Source: JANYCG01 sp031418395
GTDB taxonomy: Bacteria > Pseudomonadota > Gammaproteobacteria > Burkholderiales > Burkholderiaceae_C
Assembly (NCBI GenBank): GCA_031418395.1
Contig: JANOXL010000311.1
Coordinates: 1-20,792 of the forward strand
Length of the DNA: 20,792 bases
Reading direction: 5' to 3'
The stretch's first letter is position 1. Each line of letters starts with the position of its first letter. The notes beneath the pieces are model-generated. The model ran no database searches. It had not been told where the DNA came from and saw nothing but the letters and a program-made list of their open reading frames with translations. This document shows, in pieces, positions 1 through 6,845 of this stretch. Both the position numbers and the translations under genes were made by a program.

Positions 1-1
1 T

Positions 2-1048
2 TCAGTTCGCATCCTCACGCAGGCGGCGTGTGAGGTCGGGGTTGGCGATGAAGGCCTTGCCGAAACAAACCAGGTCTGCGCCATTCGCCAGCGCCTGCTC
101 GGCCAGGTTTTTATCCAGCGCGTTGTTGACGATCCACGCGCCTTTGCCGCCGGTGGATTGGTAGGCGGCGCGCAACGCGGCATAGTCAAACGGCGTGTCG
201 CCCTGCGTGAAGTTGCGGTCGGCGCCCGTTGAGCCTTCAATGATGTGGATGAACGCCAGGCCGAGCGATCCCAGGGCGCGGGCCACGTGTTCGAACAGGG
301 CTTGCGGCGCGTCGTCGATGGCGTCGTTGGCGGGGGTGACGGGCGAGAGGCGAATGCCGGTGCGCTGGGCACCGATACGTTGCACGATGGCCGTCATCAC
401 CTCGACCAGGAATCGCGCGCGGTTCTCAATTGAGCCGCCATAGGCGTCTGTGCGATGGTTCGAGCCACAGCGCAGGAACTGGTCGACCAGGTAGCCGTTG
501 GCACCGTGGACTTCAACGCCGTCAAACCCTGCCTCGATGGCATTGGCGGCGGCCTGGGCGTAGTCCTGCACGATGCCGGGGATTTCATCCAGCCGCAGCG
601 CGCGCGGCTCGGAGGTGGCTTCAAACTTGGGTACGCCGTCGCGGATCAGCACCGTCTTGGTTTTGGCGGTGATGGCCGAGGGCGCCACGGGTGCGGCGCC
701 GTCCTGTTGCAGGTCGACATGCGAGATGCGGCCCACATGCCAAAGCTGCATGGCGATGTGGCCACCTTTGGCGTGGACGGCGTCAGTCGTCATGCGCCAG
801 GCCTTGATTTGCTCGGCGCTCCAGATGCCCGGCACGTCTGAATAACCCTGGCCCTGGTGGCTGATGGCGGTAGCCTCCGTGACGATGAGGCCGGCACCGT
901 CACGTGGGTCGGCCCGCTGCGCGTAGTAGGTGGCCATCAGCGCGGTGGGGATGGCGCCGGGCGCGCGGTTGCGTGTAAGGGGTGCCATCACCAGGCGGTT
1001 GGGCAGGCGCATAGCGCCGATTTGCAGGGGGTCAAACAAGGAGGGCAT
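2..1048 (-). CDS. Old Yellow Enzyme family alkene reductase / NADH:flavin oxidoreductase (NemA-like)
   Basis: Predicted cytoplasmic FMN enzyme that uses NAD(P)H to reduce activated C=C bonds or nitro compounds; the real substrate cannot be read from sequence. The 348-aa product has the normal length of the single-domain OYE TIM barrel. Visible family motifs are the N-terminal FMN strand with APLTRNRA (residues 22-29), the QLWHVGR segment (101-107), the active-site pair H181/N184 in VHGANGYL with Y186, the YGGSIENR phosphate loop (203-210), and a C-terminal CFGKAFIANPDL FMN-phosphate segment (about 328-339). The start is the ATG whose complement is 1046-1048, and the stop is complete at 2-4, so the gene is entire. 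It is divergent from the AsmA-like gene across about 100 nt that must hold both promoters, though I see no strong promoter there. Family is confident; substrate is unknown. Confidence 0.93.
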   Translation of the reverse strand: MPSLFDPLQIGAMRLPNRLVMAPLTRNRAPGAIPTALMATYYAQRADPRDGAGLIVTEATAISHQGQGYSDVPGIWSAEQIKAWRMTTDAVHAKGGHIAMQLWHVGRISHVDLQQDGAAPVAPSAITAKTKTVLIRDGVPKFEATSEPRALRLDEIPGIVQDYAQAAANAIEAGFDGVEVHGANGYLVDQFLRCGSNHRTDAYGGSIENRARFLVEVMTAIVQRIGAQRTGIRLSPVTPANDAIDDAPQALFEHVARALGSLGLAFIHIIEGSTGADRNFTQGDTPFDYAALRAAYQSTGGKGAWIVNNALDKNLAEQALANGADLVCFGKAFIANPDLTRRLREDAN

Positions 1049-1148
1049 CGGAGGGTCTCAATTCAAAAGAGGCAAAGAAAGCGGGCAGGTTACCAGAGGC
1101 GCGATGTGACGATTCAAAATAGGCTGCGGGTCGGCGCAAAATGGCGGC

Positions 1149-2552
1149 ATGCCATTTTTTCGTTCCGGGCCGATGCCCAGGTTGCGCCAAGCGCTTTTGT
1201 TCACCGTTGTCGCGGTGATCGTGCTGCTGGGCGCGGCCTTGCTGGTGCTGCACCAGTGGGTGGGGACGCCGGGTTTTAAACGCTGGGTGGAGGCTGAGGC
1301 CAGCAGCGCGCTGGGGCTGCCCGTGAATGTGGGACGTATAGAGGTGGATGTTTGGCCGCTGCCCGCTGTGGCGGTGAACGATGTGGTGGTGCAAACGCGC
1401 CCCGCGCTCACCTTAGGACGTATCGAAGCGCGGCCAGACTGGGCGGGTGTGCTGGCGGGGCGTTTGGCCTTGTCCAAAGTGATCGTTCACCGTGCTTCGC
1501 TGAGCCAGCAAAGCATCGACACGGTGCTTAAGTCGCTACAAAAAAGGAAGCTTTCTACGCAGGTTGCACCTGACCCATTGGTCAAAAGTTCCAACAAATT
1601 TGCGGTATCAGTCACCCAGGTGATTCTGGACGACATCAGCTGGGTCGGTCTGAAGGGAGATCAGGCCACGATAGATGCCACCGCCCATTTGAATGCAGAC
1701 GGCTGGCCCAACACCCTGAAAACCACCTTGATCAAAAGCCAGTTCAAAGGCCTGGGTGACCTGCAGGGCACGCAGATCGAGCTTAAGCGCCAGGGGCAAC
1801 GCTGGGCGGTAGCGGTGCTGGTGGCGGGTGGTGGGGCGGGTCGCTTGGCGGGTAGTGGGACGACGGCGGGCGCAGGCAAGGGCGCCATCAAGGGGCATGT
1901 GGATATCGAAATGCCATCGGCTTCGAATGGCGACATCAAGGCGCAGGGACAGTTGACGACCACTGGCCTTGATCTTGCCCTGATCGGCCACAAGCCGCCG
2001 CCGGGCCATGCGCCAATGAGTGGGCAACTGGAGGCGCAAACTACCTTGTCGACGCGCGCGGCTTCGGCGGGCGCTCTGATGGATGTGTTGCAAACCCAGT
2101 CGACATTCACCGTGCGCGACGCGGTGGTGCAGGGTATTGATCTGGCCAAAGCCGTCACGACGGTGGGCCTGAGCCGGGGTGGCGAAACCCGGCTGGACGT
2201 GCTGACGGGCCAAGTCCAGACGCGGGGCAAGACTATTCAGCTGAGCAATTTGGTCGCCAGCTCGGGTGTTTTGAGTGCCAGCGGCAATGTTTCCGTCTCG
2301 GCGGCCAGTGCGCTCAGCGGGCGAATCAATGTTGAGTTGGGCGCAGCGGTCTTGCCCACGGTGGCCAAGGGCGTGGTGGGTGTACCGCTGGTGGTGGGCG
2401 GCACACTGGATGCGCCAGAAGTTAATTTGACCCGTGCGGCACTGGTTGGCGCGGCCATCGGTACCGCCGTCTTGCCCGGAGTAGGCACGGGGGCAGGGGC
2501 GTCGCTGGGTGACAAAGTTGGTGAGAAACTCAAGGGCCTGTTTGGTCGTTGA
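1149..2552 (+). CDS. AsmA-like inner-membrane-anchored protein
   Basis: Probable inner-membrane protein whose body lies in the periplasm. AsmA-family proteins are linked to outer-membrane lipid and protein homeostasis, but the job of this short member is unknown. The 467-aa product starts with a basic segment and one membrane helix (about residues 13-36, rich in L, V and A). Then comes an AsmA-like N-terminal pattern: 'KRWVEAEASSALGLPVNVG' followed by the IEVDVWPLPAVAVNDVVV strand. A long beta-rich body with Gly- and Ser-rich turns follows. The C-terminal half has the alternating pattern seen in AsmA C-terminal domains, and the tail is Gly/Ala-rich and basic. The ATG at 1149 is used here, but the in-frame ATG at 1173 (residue 9), nearer the helix, is equally possible because neither has a clear ribosome site. 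The thiolase gene starts 31 nt downstream on the same strand. Confidence 0.78.
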   Translation: MPFFRSGPMPRLRQALLFTVVAVIVLLGAALLVLHQWVGTPGFKRWVEAEASSALGLPVNVGRIEVDVWPLPAVAVNDVVVQTRPALTLGRIEARPDWAGVLAGRLALSKVIVHRASLSQQSIDTVLKSLQKRKLSTQVAPDPLVKSSNKFAVSVTQVILDDISWVGLKGDQATIDATAHLNADGWPNTLKTTLIKSQFKGLGDLQGTQIELKRQGQRWAVAVLVAGGGAGRLAGSGTTAGAGKGAIKGHVDIEMPSASNGDIKAQGQLTTTGLDLALIGHKPPPGHAPMSGQLEAQTTLSTRAASAGALMDVLQTQSTFTVRDAVVQGIDLAKAVTTVGLSRGGETRLDVLTGQVQTRGKTIQLSNLVASSGVLSASGNVSVSAASALSGRINVELGAAVLPTVAKGVVGVPLVVGGTLDAPEVNLTRAALVGAAIGTAVLPGVGTGAGASLGDKVGEKLKGLFGR

Positions 2553-2583
2553 CCTAATTTGAAAACCTGGAAGGAGAGTTCTT

Positions 2584-3849
2584 GTGCGAGACGTTTACAT
2601 CATCGGTGCGGCGTGTACGCCTTTTGGCAAACACGCCGACAAGTCATTTGAAGACCTGGCGCGCTGGGCGTATCTCGACGTAGTGGCTGACGCCGGGCTG
2701 GGGCAAACTGCTGGCGCGGGGGCGCTGATCGAACAGGCCTGGTTTGGCAACTGTGGCATGGGGCAATGGGGCCAAGGCGGCATTCGCGGGCAAGTCGCCT
2801 TCACGGGGCTGGTGCAAGACGGCTTGTTTCCGGAACGTGTACCGATGATTAATGTGGAAGGCGGCTGCGCTACCGCATCGTTTGCGTTTCACGGCGCCTG
2901 GAAGGATGTGTTGTCGGGCGAAGTGGAGGTCAGCCTGGCGATGGGCGTTGAAAAACTGGTCAGCCCAGACCGGCCCGAGCGTGTGGCGGAAATCTTTGCC
3001 ACCGGCATCGACCAGTTGCAACCCGAGCGCTGGCAACGGTATTACGCCGAGGCGGGTCAGCAGGCGGGCAAGGCCTTTGAAACCGGCCCAGGGCGCACAG
3101 TCTTCATGGACACCTACGCCATGCAAGCTGCTTGGCACATGAAACAGTACGGCACTACGCAGCGGCAAATTGCGGCGGGGGCGTCGAAAAACCATCACCA
3201 TGGCAGCTTGAACCCGAAGGCGCAGTACCGCTTTGAGGTCTCGGTGGACGAGGTACTTGCAGATCGCGCGGTGTCGTATCCGTTGACACGTTCGATGTGT
3301 TCACCGTTGGGTGATGGCGCAGCGGCGGCTCTGCTGTGTTCAGAAGCCGCACTGCGGAATTTTCCAGCGGCAGCGCAGGCGCGGGCCGTCAAGGTGCGGG
3401 CGATGGGGTTGTCTGGCGGCAAATACCGCCGACTCGACGAGCCGGGTCTCTCGATGGTCGCCGCCCAAAAAGCGTTTGCAAGAAGTGGCCTCACGGCGGC
3501 TGACATCAATTTGGTGGAACTGCACGATGCCACCTCGTTTTGTGAAATTTACCAGCTCGAAATGATGGGGTTTTGCCCGGTGGGCAGCGCCGGTAGCTTT
3601 GTCGAATCAGGCGCAACAGCGCTGGGCGGGCGTTTGCCGGTGAACACCTCGGGCGGCTTGGTGTCCAAGGGGCATCCGGTCGGGGCCACGGGTTTGTCGA
3701 TGGTCTATGAAATGTGCCAACAATTGCGCGGCGAAGCGGGCGCGCGCCAAGTGCGTAATGCCAGCTTGGGTTTGATTGAAAACGGCGGCGGTGTGATGGG
3801 TTTTGATGAAGCCGCCTGTACGGTCACGATTTTGGAGAAGAGCCGATGA
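2584..3849 (+). CDS. SCP-x-type thiolase / acetyl-CoA acetyltransferase-like protein
   Basis: Thiolase-fold protein predicted to act on acyl-CoA thioesters in the cytoplasm, either condensing or cleaving them. The 421-aa length fits the family. The nucleophile is C95 in GGCATASF, and the histidine loop is GGLVSKGHPVGATG with H364. The loop that reads HDCF in SCP2 thiolases reads HDAT here (H314-A316), and the C-terminal CxG/HNxG loop reads SLGLIENGGG. No acid/base cysteine is therefore visible at either usual place, so the chemistry may not be ordinary thiolysis. The start is GTG at 2584, backed by a strong GGAAGGAGAG ribosome site about 5-14 nt upstream. The stop overlaps the P450 start as ATGA, so the two genes are very likely translated together and may act on the same acyl-CoA or lipid substrate. 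No DUF35 partner gene is in the window. Confidence 0.88.
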   Translation: MRDVYIIGAACTPFGKHADKSFEDLARWAYLDVVADAGLGQTAGAGALIEQAWFGNCGMGQWGQGGIRGQVAFTGLVQDGLFPERVPMINVEGGCATASFAFHGAWKDVLSGEVEVSLAMGVEKLVSPDRPERVAEIFATGIDQLQPERWQRYYAEAGQQAGKAFETGPGRTVFMDTYAMQAAWHMKQYGTTQRQIAAGASKNHHHGSLNPKAQYRFEVSVDEVLADRAVSYPLTRSMCSPLGDGAAAALLCSEAALRNFPAAAQARAVKVRAMGLSGGKYRRLDEPGLSMVAAQKAFARSGLTAADINLVELHDATSFCEIYQLEMMGFCPVGSAGSFVESGATALGGRLPVNTSGGLVSKGHPVGATGLSMVYEMCQQLRGEAGARQVRNASLGLIENGGGVMGFDEAACTVTILEKSR

Positions 3850-5150
3850 GCCCGACAGCTGTGAACGCCTCCGGCGCCATCAACGGTATTGACGCCATCG
3901 ACTTTCGGCCTGAGGACCCGGCCATTTTGGCCAACCCGTACCCGCTTTTTAACCGCATGCGCGATGAAGACCCGTGCCACTGGAGCCCGCGGCTCAAAAG
4001 CTGGGTGTTGACCCGTTATGACGACATCAAGCGGGCTTGCCAATCGGAGCAACTGTCGTCCGACCGGCTCCGGCCCTTTTTTGCCAGCATGCCCAGCGCC
4101 GAGGCCAAGAAAATAGGCGACATCGTCCGTTATTTGTCTTTGTGGATGGTCTTCAAGGATGCGCCGGAGCACACCCGGCTGCGGCGCTTGACCAGCCGTG
4201 TTTTTCACGCCAAATCAATGCAAGGCATGCGACCCCAGGTAGAGGAGATGACCGACTGGTTGCTCAGCGATATTGACCAAAAACAGCGGGGCGGAGCGCT
4301 CAATGCGCAGGGTCAAGCTGGCGAGTTTGACTTCATCAAAGAATTTGCCGGGCCATTGCCTTGTCTGGTCATCATGGCCATGCTGGGTGTGCCGCGCACA
4401 GACTTGGGGCTACTTAAACGCCAATCAGACGATATGGCGCTGTTTATCGGCTCCTCCCGCGTGACGGCAGAAAAGTACGATACCGCGCAAAACGCCACGC
4501 AGGAGATGGCGGCGTATTTCCGCAGCCTGATCACTTTGCGCCGCAGCGAGCCGCGAGCGGATTTGTTGAGTGAGCTGGTGCATCTGCAAGTAGGCGACGA
4601 TGCGGCAACGGCAGATCGTCTCACAGAAGACGAACTGGTAGCGACCTGCATCTTGCTGCTGTTTGCCGGGCATGAAACGACGACCAACCATATTGCCAAT
4701 GGCATGTTGTCGCTCATGCAGTTTCCGGGTGAGCAAGCCAAACTGCGGGCTGACGCGAGTTTGGCCAACAACGCAGTGGAAGAGTTATTGCGCTTCGAAG
4801 GCCCCTCGGGTGCGCAGGTGCGCGTGGTGTCAGAGGCGCAGACGATTCACGGCAAGACCTTGAACGTCGGCGACCGGGTCTTCATGATGCTTAACGCCGC
4901 CAATCGCGACCCCCGTGCCTATGAAAATCCGGATGTGCTGGATCTGAACCGCGACGGCGTGATGCACATGACTTTCGGTTTTGGCCAGCACATTTGCCTG
5001 GGCTTTCCCTTGGCGCGGCTGGAGGGGCAAATTGCGATTCCTGCCGTGTTGCGGCGCTGGCAATCGATCGAACAGACCGGTGACCAGGTGAGCTGGCTTA
5101 ACTCAATGGTGTTTCGTGGGATGAGCGCGTTGCCGGTCAAAGTGCGCTGA
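3846..5150 (+). CDS. Cytochrome P450 (bacterial class I type)
   Basis: Soluble heme monooxygenase of 434 aa, expected to take electrons from a ferredoxin and its reductase, neither of which is in the window. All hallmarks are present: the helix-I oxygen-activation motif AGHETTT (residues 274-280), the K-helix ExxR (E313 and R316), and the heme loop FGFGQHICLG with cysteine ligand C384. There is no N-terminal membrane anchor, as expected for a bacterial enzyme. Sequence alone does not give the substrate. The start ATG at 3846 overlaps the thiolase stop by 4 nt (ATGA), indicating translational coupling. This suggests that hydroxylation and CoA-ester chemistry belong to one pathway, for example degradation or modification of a lipid, terpenoid or steroid-like compound; that is inference only. 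The gene ends 85 nt before the stop of the convergent aldolase-like gene, with an imperfect palindrome between them. Confidence 0.95.
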   Translation: MSPTAVNASGAINGIDAIDFRPEDPAILANPYPLFNRMRDEDPCHWSPRLKSWVLTRYDDIKRACQSEQLSSDRLRPFFASMPSAEAKKIGDIVRYLSLWMVFKDAPEHTRLRRLTSRVFHAKSMQGMRPQVEEMTDWLLSDIDQKQRGGALNAQGQAGEFDFIKEFAGPLPCLVIMAMLGVPRTDLGLLKRQSDDMALFIGSSRVTAEKYDTAQNATQEMAAYFRSLITLRRSEPRADLLSELVHLQVGDDAATADRLTEDELVATCILLLFAGHETTTNHIANGMLSLMQFPGEQAKLRADASLANNAVEELLRFEGPSGAQVRVVSEAQTIHGKTLNVGDRVFMMLNAANRDPRAYENPDVLDLNRDGVMHMTFGFGQHICLGFPLARLEGQIAIPAVLRRWQSIEQTGDQVSWLNSMVFRGMSALPVKVR

Positions 5151-5155
5151 AGGGC

Positions 5156-5212
5156 GATTCGATAAATCCAATTTTGGGGCGCATTGCTGCGTTGCATCCC
5201 CAGAATCGAATT
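5156..5212. repeat. Imperfect palindrome between convergent genes; possible bidirectional terminator and repeat-family member
   Basis: Arms 5165-5179 and 5198-5212 pair at 12 of 15 positions when one is reverse-complemented, including a GGGG/CCCC clamp. An outer GATTCGAT (5156-5163) echoes ATCGAATT in the right arm. The core at 5183-5201, ATTGCTGCGTTGCATCCCC, matches 17 of 19 bases at 16097-16115 inside another palindrome of this window, pointing to a dispersed intergenic repeat. Lying between the ends of the P450 and aldolase genes it could stop transcription from both sides, but no clear T-run is present. Confidence 0.55.
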
Positions 5213-5234
5213 TCTAGCGCCGCTCAAAAGTCAT

Positions 5235-5993
5235 TTAGCTTGCGTAACCGGGGTTTTCACGGTCCAGTTTGCGCAACAGGGCGGGCCAGGCAAGTTGTGC
5301 GGCACTTTGGCCCGCCGTGGCCATCTTCAGCGCGTTCTTGTTGGCTTCCATCGGGGCCGAGCCGATCAGGTTGACCTCGCCGCCAGCTTGGGCATCGACC
5401 TGAATGCGGCAGGCACACTCCAGAAAATACATGCTCAAAAAGGCATCTGCCACGGTTTTGCCCACGGTTAGCAGACCGTGGTTGCGCAGAATCAGGTAAT
5501 TGGCGCGGCCCAAACTGGCTTGCAGGCGCGGCTTTTCTTCGGCGTACAGCGCGATGCCTTCGTAGTCGTGGTAAGCGATGGAATTGAGGATGACGGTGGA
5601 TTGCTGGCTGATCGGCAGCAAGCCGCCCTTTTGAGCGCTCACGCCTACGCCTGCGCGCGAGTGCGTGTGCAGTACACAGCCCGCATCGTCGCGCACTTCA
5701 TGGATGCAACTGTGAATTGTGAACCCAGCCGGGTTGACCGGGAAGGCTGAGTCATTGAGTTTGTTGGCGTGCTGGTCGATCTTGATCAGGCTGCTGGCGG
5801 TGATCTCGTCGAACATCAGACCATAGGGGTTGATCAGGAAGTTGTGTTCCGGGCCGGGGACACGCGCCGAGATGTGGGTGAAGATCAAATCACTCCAGCC
5901 ATAGGCGGCGACCAGGCGGTAGGCGGCGGCGAGGTCAACCCGCAACGACCATTCTTCTGCACTGACGACTTCTTTAAGGGACGGGATTTTCAT
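5235..5993 (-). CDS. Class II aldolase/adducin family protein
   Basis: Cytoplasmic metal-dependent enzyme fold shared by L-fuculose-1-phosphate aldolase, L-ribulose-5-phosphate epimerase and many uncharacterised relatives. Which reaction this one performs is not clear. The 252-aa product shows FTHISARVPG near the N-terminus (residues 38-47), NPYGLMFDEI (55-64), the zinc-ligand pair H109/H111 in VLHTHSRAGV and the third ligand H172 in LRNHGLLTVG. The usual catalytic acid region precedes HTH (E99-V-R-D-D). The length and the IHEVRDDAGCVLHTHS pattern resemble the adducin-head-like subfamily more than the shorter sugar-phosphate aldolases. The ATG (complement of 5991-5993) has an AGGAA ribosome site a few nt upstream. 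It converges on the P450 gene and is divergent from the toxin-antitoxin pair. Membership of the thiolase–P450 pathway is possible but unsupported, as it is on the other strand. Confidence 0.88.
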   Translation of the reverse strand: MKIPSLKEVVSAEEWSLRVDLAAAYRLVAAYGWSDLIFTHISARVPGPEHNFLINPYGLMFDEITASSLIKIDQHANKLNDSAFPVNPAGFTIHSCIHEVRDDAGCVLHTHSRAGVGVSAQKGGLLPISQQSTVILNSIAYHDYEGIALYAEEKPRLQASLGRANYLILRNHGLLTVGKTVADAFLSMYFLECACRIQVDAQAGGEVNLIGSAPMEANKNALKMATAGQSAAQLAWPALLRKLDRENPGYAS

Positions 5994-6117
5994 GGCGGGT
6001 TCCTGTGGCTAATTTGGGGTGGCGTTGTGAGGGGCCAAGGTGCATCCTATCTCTATTGCGCAAAGCAGGGTGTCTGGGCCATGACAGATGCGGGTTTTTA
6101 CGGATGTCTCGGGTGGC

Positions 6118-6166
6118 TTGGCGCAAAACCGGTTAAAATGTACAAAACGCTGGAGATTGTACAAAA
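6118..6166 (+). promoter_or_regulatory. Promoter and autoregulatory operator of the phd–vapC pair
   Basis: Two direct copies of TGTACAAAA lie at 6139-6147 and 6158-6166, 19 nt apart start to start. Each contains the palindrome TGTACA, known as the core of the E. coli yefM-yoeB operator. A possible sigma-70 promoter, TTGGCG (6118-6123), 17 nt, TACAAA (6141-6146), has its -10 inside the first copy. The second copy runs up to the A of the antitoxin ATG at 6166. Bound antitoxin would thus block both the promoter and the start region. The repeats are seen directly; promoter and binding are inferred. Confidence 0.6.
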
Positions 6167-6411
6167 TGCATGTAGTTGCCCTGAGTGAGTTCCGTGCCCA
6201 TGCCTCGGCCATGATTGATTTGGTCGAGAAGGGTGAAACTGTGCGCATTTTGCGCCATGGCAAGCCAGTGGCGGAGATCATCGCTTGCAAGTCCGACGCG
6301 CCATCTAAAGTGCCGCATTGGAAGTTGCCGATAGAGCCTTTGAACATCGTCCGCCGCGACGGTAAAACCGGTGCGCAACTGATCATTGAAGAGCGGGAGA
6401 GCGGCTGGTGA
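6166..6411 (+). CDS. Type II antitoxin, Phd/YefM family
   Basis: Small 81-aa antitoxin expected to bind and neutralise the adjacent VapC nuclease and to repress its own operon. The N-terminal part, MHVVALSEFRAHASAMIDLV, followed by a GETVRILRHGKPVAEII segment (about residues 23-39), is the typical Phd/YefM DNA-binding fold; the tail after residue 45 would wrap the toxin. The reading frame is open upstream to an ATG at 6088. The start at 6166 was chosen because the family begins exactly there, a GGAG lies at 6152-6155, and the upstream part would cover the promoter. The gene overlaps the toxin by 4 nt (GTGA), so translation is coupled. Control is likely through the two TGTACA motifs just upstream. 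Family is confident; the pairing follows from context. Confidence 0.88.
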   Translation: MHVVALSEFRAHASAMIDLVEKGETVRILRHGKPVAEIIACKSDAPSKVPHWKLPIEPLNIVRRDGKTGAQLIIEERESGW

Positions 6412-6830
6412 GTCGTATTATGTTTGACACGTCAGCGCTGTACAAACGCTACAACCAGGAGCCGGGGCGTACGCAGGTACTGGGGTTGTTTGATCGTGCC
6501 AGCTCTGTTGTCGTCGCCGCGCATTGCTTGACTGAAATCGCCTCGGCGTTTCACCGGCAGCGCCACGACGGACTGTTGACGGATGGCGATTGTGACAAGA
6601 TTATGTTGCAGGTGTACCGTGATTTCGCCGAATTCGACGTGTTATTGCTGGACAAACGCGTCGAAGCGTTTGCTGTTGCCGCCATGCGCCGCTCGCGCTT
6701 GCGGGCGATGGACGCCCTTCATGTGGGCACCGCCATGGCGTCAGGTATCGACCTTTTTGTAACCTCAGACCGTCGTCAGGCGGATGCGGCCAACGCGGTC
6801 GGCTTGAGCACGGAATTGATAGAGGCTTGA
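6408..6830 (+). CDS. vapC: PIN-domain ribonuclease toxin, VapC family
   Basis: Predicted Mg-dependent endoribonuclease of 140 aa. VapC toxins usually cut tRNA or rRNA and halt translation unless held by the antitoxin. The PIN acidic residues are all visible: D7 in MFDTSALYKRY, E43 in LTEIASAF, D102 in RAMDALHVGTA and D121 in VTSDRRQ, so the toxin looks intact. Translation starts at GTG 6408, inside the antitoxin stop (GTGA), which fits toxin synthesis depending on antitoxin translation. The pairing of a Phd/YefM antitoxin with a PIN toxin is common in proteobacteria. Its stop lies only 15 nt before the mnmG start, so toxin-antitoxin transcripts may run into the housekeeping cluster. The RNA target cannot be predicted. 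Confidence 0.9.
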   Translation: MSRIMFDTSALYKRYNQEPGRTQVLGLFDRASSVVVAAHCLTEIASAFHRQRHDGLLTDGDCDKIMLQVYRDFAEFDVLLLDKRVEAFAVAAMRRSRLRAMDALHVGTAMASGIDLFVTSDRRQADAANAVGLSTELIEA

Positions 6831-6845
6831 AAGAGGACCTGCCCC

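Noticed and set aside
5235..5993. Aldolase-like gene as a member of the thiolase–P450 operon
   Set aside because: It lies on the opposite strand and converges with the P450, so shared function is not supported by position alone.
6088..6165. 26-residue extension of the antitoxin
   Set aside because: It overlaps the promoter/operator and lacks similarity to the family; the known family start is at 6166.
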